DNA from: PHAA01 sp964457945
Lineage (GTDB): Bacteria; Bacillota; Syntrophomonadia; Syntrophomonadales; Syntrophomonadaceae
Reading direction: 5' to 3'
Length of the DNA stretch: 64,000 bases
Assembly: GCA_964457945.1 (NCBI GenBank)
Contig: CAYWFX010000014.1
Span: 1 to 64,000, forward strand
Below, piece after piece: positions 61,658 through 64,000 of this stretch. The notes below the pieces were generated by a model, which did no database searches, was not told where the DNA came from, and was given only the letters and a program-made list of their open reading frames with translations. A program made the translations under genes and the position numbers. The stretch's first letter is position 1; the number at the start of each line of letters is the position of its first letter.

Positions 61658-64000
61658 TTACGGAAATAGCCGAGGATCGTATATGGTGTTGCTGTCAGAA
61701 GAACGATCCGTTACATTAGTAGTAGCTTGGATTCTTATAAGCTGACCTTCTGTTAGTGTACCGCTGAAGGTAATCGTCACCTGGGTAGCGCTATTTTTTG
61801 TGATTGATACTACTGTAAGACCATTATGCTGAGTGCCGAAATCCCAGTTGTCAGGGGTTGTTGCAGCATCTTTGAAATTTGCTCCCGATAGGTTTACTAC
61901 TATTGTCGGATTACTTGTCTCATTTACGGATGGTGTACTAATAATCCATGGTGAGTTCACTACAATGGCCGATGACTCAGGGGATTGTGCTCCATTTTGA
62001 TAAGCTCCATTACTCATGGCCTGGACACTAACCGTGTAGCTGCCTTGTCCATGCGCTAATATAACTGATCCAATGCCGTCGTAGTGCGGCGGCGACCCTC
62101 CAATATCGACCGATGCATCCTCTAAAAAGACACCATTTCTGTATACGTGTACAAGGTAGCTGCTTGCATTATATACTTCATCCCAATAAAAAGGAGTGCC
62201 ATAATAAGAAGACTTACACCTGACCTCACCTACCGTATTCAATGGTGGAGGGATATAGGGGGCAGATTCACGTGCTGGCCCGTCTTTGTAGTTCCTGCCA
62301 TCACCCATGGCTTGGACAGTGACGGTATCACCGTATCTTATTAACATATTTTCAGCAAAGTCATAATAAGTCCAATATGTAACGTTATGCACCTCTACAG
62401 TGCCACTATTTCTGTAAAGTTGTACCTGGTAGTTAGACGCTCCATATACTTCGGACCATTGTATTTTGGTTTCGTACCAATCAAGGTTAACTACCTGATC
62501 CAAGGTTTGTGGGAACCATGCTGTTACTTGCCCTGAGTTGGTTTCGTTTTCTACAACGCTTGCTCCTAAAACTCTAAAGGAATTTGCACCCACACCATTC
62601 AAGGTATATCCTGGTTTGGCTTCTAGTGTGATATGTGCTGTGTATGGCTTTACTTCGAACGTAGAATCAGTAGGCTCCCAGATTATCGTTCCGGTATATT
62701 GATCGGTCTCTGTAATGGCACTCACCGGGGTTGCTCCAGCTACTGGTGCTGTTACTCCATCAATGTCTGCTATGCTCACTACTGCTTCTACTACTGTTAT
62801 TGTATAGGTGTTTGTTACTGTCGCATGGGTTGGCGTTGCTGCTTTCGTTGCCGTGATTACAGTTGATCCAACTGCAACGATTGTTACTTCGCCTGTGGTT
62901 GCACTTACTGTAGCTGTCTCTAGTGTTCCACTAGAATAAGTGATTACTCCATCTCCGACACTAGAAACGGAAACGGGGTTGGTGTATGCTCCGCTTCCAA
63001 ATGCTTTTGATACTGTGGCGCCATCTGCAAATACGATTGTTGATGGGATTATTGCTACATTGGCTGCCACATCTTTAGGTGAACCTGTAATTGTAAATCC
63101 GGTTGGATTCGCAATTTGAACTGTGATGTTAGCACCATTTACTGCGGTAACATTTGAGATCTCCAGCGTACGGCTTGTTCCTGTGCCTGTTAATGCGCCT
63201 CTTGTTGCCCCCGATACGGTGATGTCATCTACTTCTAAAGTTGTAGGATTAACATCAAATTCGAGGGTTAATACTGTGGTTGTGGTTACGCCTGATGTTC
63301 CATTCGCTGTTAAAGTCAAGAATTCTACTGGCACTGCTGTTACCGTCAATGTATAGGTGTTTGTTACGGTTGCATGGGTTGGCGTTGCTGCTTTCACTGC
63401 CGTGATTACAGTTGATCCAACACCAACGATTGTTACTTCGCCTGATGCATTTACAGTAGCGGTTGCTTCTGTTCCGCTTGTATAAGTGATTAGTCCATCT
63501 CCGACACCACTAACTTCATTGGTGTATGCTCCGCTTCCAAATGCTTTTGATACTGTGGCGCCATCTGCAAATANNNNNNNNNNNNNNNNNNNNNNNNNNN
63601 NNNNNNNNNNNNNNNNNNNNNNNNNNNNNNNNNNNNNNNNNNNNNNNNNNNNNNNNNNNNNNNNNNNNNNNNNACTTCGCCTGATGCATTTACAGTAGCG
63701 GTTGCTTCTGTTCCGCTTGTATAAGTGACTGCTCCAGTTCCTTCACCAGAAACTGTGTTGGTGTATGCTCCACTTCCAAATGCTTTTGACACTGTGGTTC
63801 CATCTGCAAATACAATTGTTGATGGGATTATTGGTGCCGCAGCTATGACACCGCTGGTTGCGATCATAACCGGAGTGCCGGTAGTCATTCCGGTCTGGGC
63901 CACCGGAGTAACTTCGAAGAAAATGTATTTGGCGATGTCTTCAGATGTCAGGGCATAATAAACGCTGTTGGCAACGCTTGTGAGGGTCTTGCCTTCTCCG
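61658..64000 (-). CDS. Large repetitive Ig-like surface protein, 5' end beyond the window, interrupted by an N gap
   Basis: About 780 residues visible. From the upstream end these are Ig-like tandem units, each with VSKAFGSGAYTN, a SGT-A-ATV strand, VTIVxVGSTVITA and KAATPTHATVTNTY. A BIG-like module follows, then two fibronectin III-like modules (SEVYGASNYQVQLYRN; WDEVYNASSYLVHVYRN) and a final Ig-like end (NPTIVVNLSGANF). It has no start in the window: frames stay open to 64000. The 100-N gap changes the apparent frame because its length is arbitrary, so this is one gene. No anchor motif is seen at the C-terminus. Confidence 0.8.
62797..63815 (-). repeat. Tandem coding repeats in the Ig-like protein
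   Basis: The same ~240-base unit (plus-strand marks: TATAGGTGTTTGTTAC and CCAAATGCTTTTGA) recurs at about 62797-63035, 63346-63573 (ends in the gap) and 63674-63815, with near identity in blocks. The assembly gap inside the unit suggests repeats the assembler could not resolve. Confidence 0.8.
63574..63673. other. Assembly gap (100 N)
   Basis: Exactly 100 N inside the repeat block. The real length, and thus the number of repeats, is unknown. Confidence 0.99.

Noticed and set aside
63490..63903. Separate 137-codon gene across the second gap
   Set aside because: The stop comes from the arbitrary gap length shifting the frame; both sides carry the same repeat frame, so it is one gene.
1..64000. 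CRISPR array or prophage
   Set aside because: No regularly spaced short repeats and no phage structural, integrase or transposase genes were found in any frame.

Overview
The window looks like a low-to-mid GC, Gram-positive-type Clostridia chromosome. The evidence is AGGAGG-type ribosome sites, TTG/GTG starts, a clostridial-type single-chain FGAM synthase, an SLH surface protein, many PAS/GAF regulators and a large (609 aa) acyl-CoA dehydrogenase under a sigma-54 promoter. A syntrophic, Syntrophomonas-like fatty-acid degrader is possible, but that is inference only. Two 100-base runs of N (50143-50242 and 63574-63673) mark assembly gaps.

Layout. 0-6.7 kb: AraC regulator, PNPOx-fold protein, purL (minus), a small zinc-ribbon ORF, DegV. 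6.7-12.4 kb: a NarL-type two-component system divergent from an ABC-2 exporter (ATPase plus two permeases), then a decayed copy of a GAF-protease gene. 12.8-19 kb: an ABC exporter fused to a cyclic-nucleotide-binding domain, a His-tailed EamA transporter, a tryptophanase-like lyase and a DUF554 protein. 19-29 kb is a region of gene decay with live genes in between. It holds a TetR gene whose two downstream genes are broken, a tungstate-binding-like protein, a His-rich remnant, a tRNA relic, a group II intron 5' stub, a YmaF-like gene with one stop codon, a peroxidase tail, an FAD/Rieske oxidoreductase, an HxlR/PNPOx pair, a transglutaminase-like protein and a PhzF remnant.

29-42 kb: a Cys-rich membrane protein, a GAF + CPBP protease (the intact copy), a lipid kinase and a DUF4405-like protein. 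These are followed by an efflux module (MarR, two HlyD-type adaptors, a heterodimeric ABC exporter) and an SLH/Ig-like surface protein. 42-49 kb: an exported esterase, then a soluble chemoreceptor with a Rossmann-like N-terminus, a PAS-PAS sigma-54 activator and the acyl-CoA dehydrogenase. Upstream of the dehydrogenase are a consensus -24/-12 promoter and a 10+10 inverted repeat, so these genes probably form one regulatory unit. 49-56 kb: an HD protein with an altered nucleotidyltransferase site, a second esterase (cut by a gap), an acyltransferase, a four-PAS GGDEF/HD-GYP protein and a cyclase-family hydrolase that seems to start at ATA. 56-61.4 kb: a minus-strand exopolysaccharide operon (O-antigen ligase/TPR, sugar transferase, two glycosyltransferases). 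61.6-64 kb: the 3' part of a large repetitive Ig-like surface protein running off the window.

Most worth a second look: the Rossmann-chemoreceptor / sigma-54 activator / dehydrogenase unit, the ABC-cNMP fusion, the GAF-protease with its decayed copy, and the density of gene relics at 19-29 kb.
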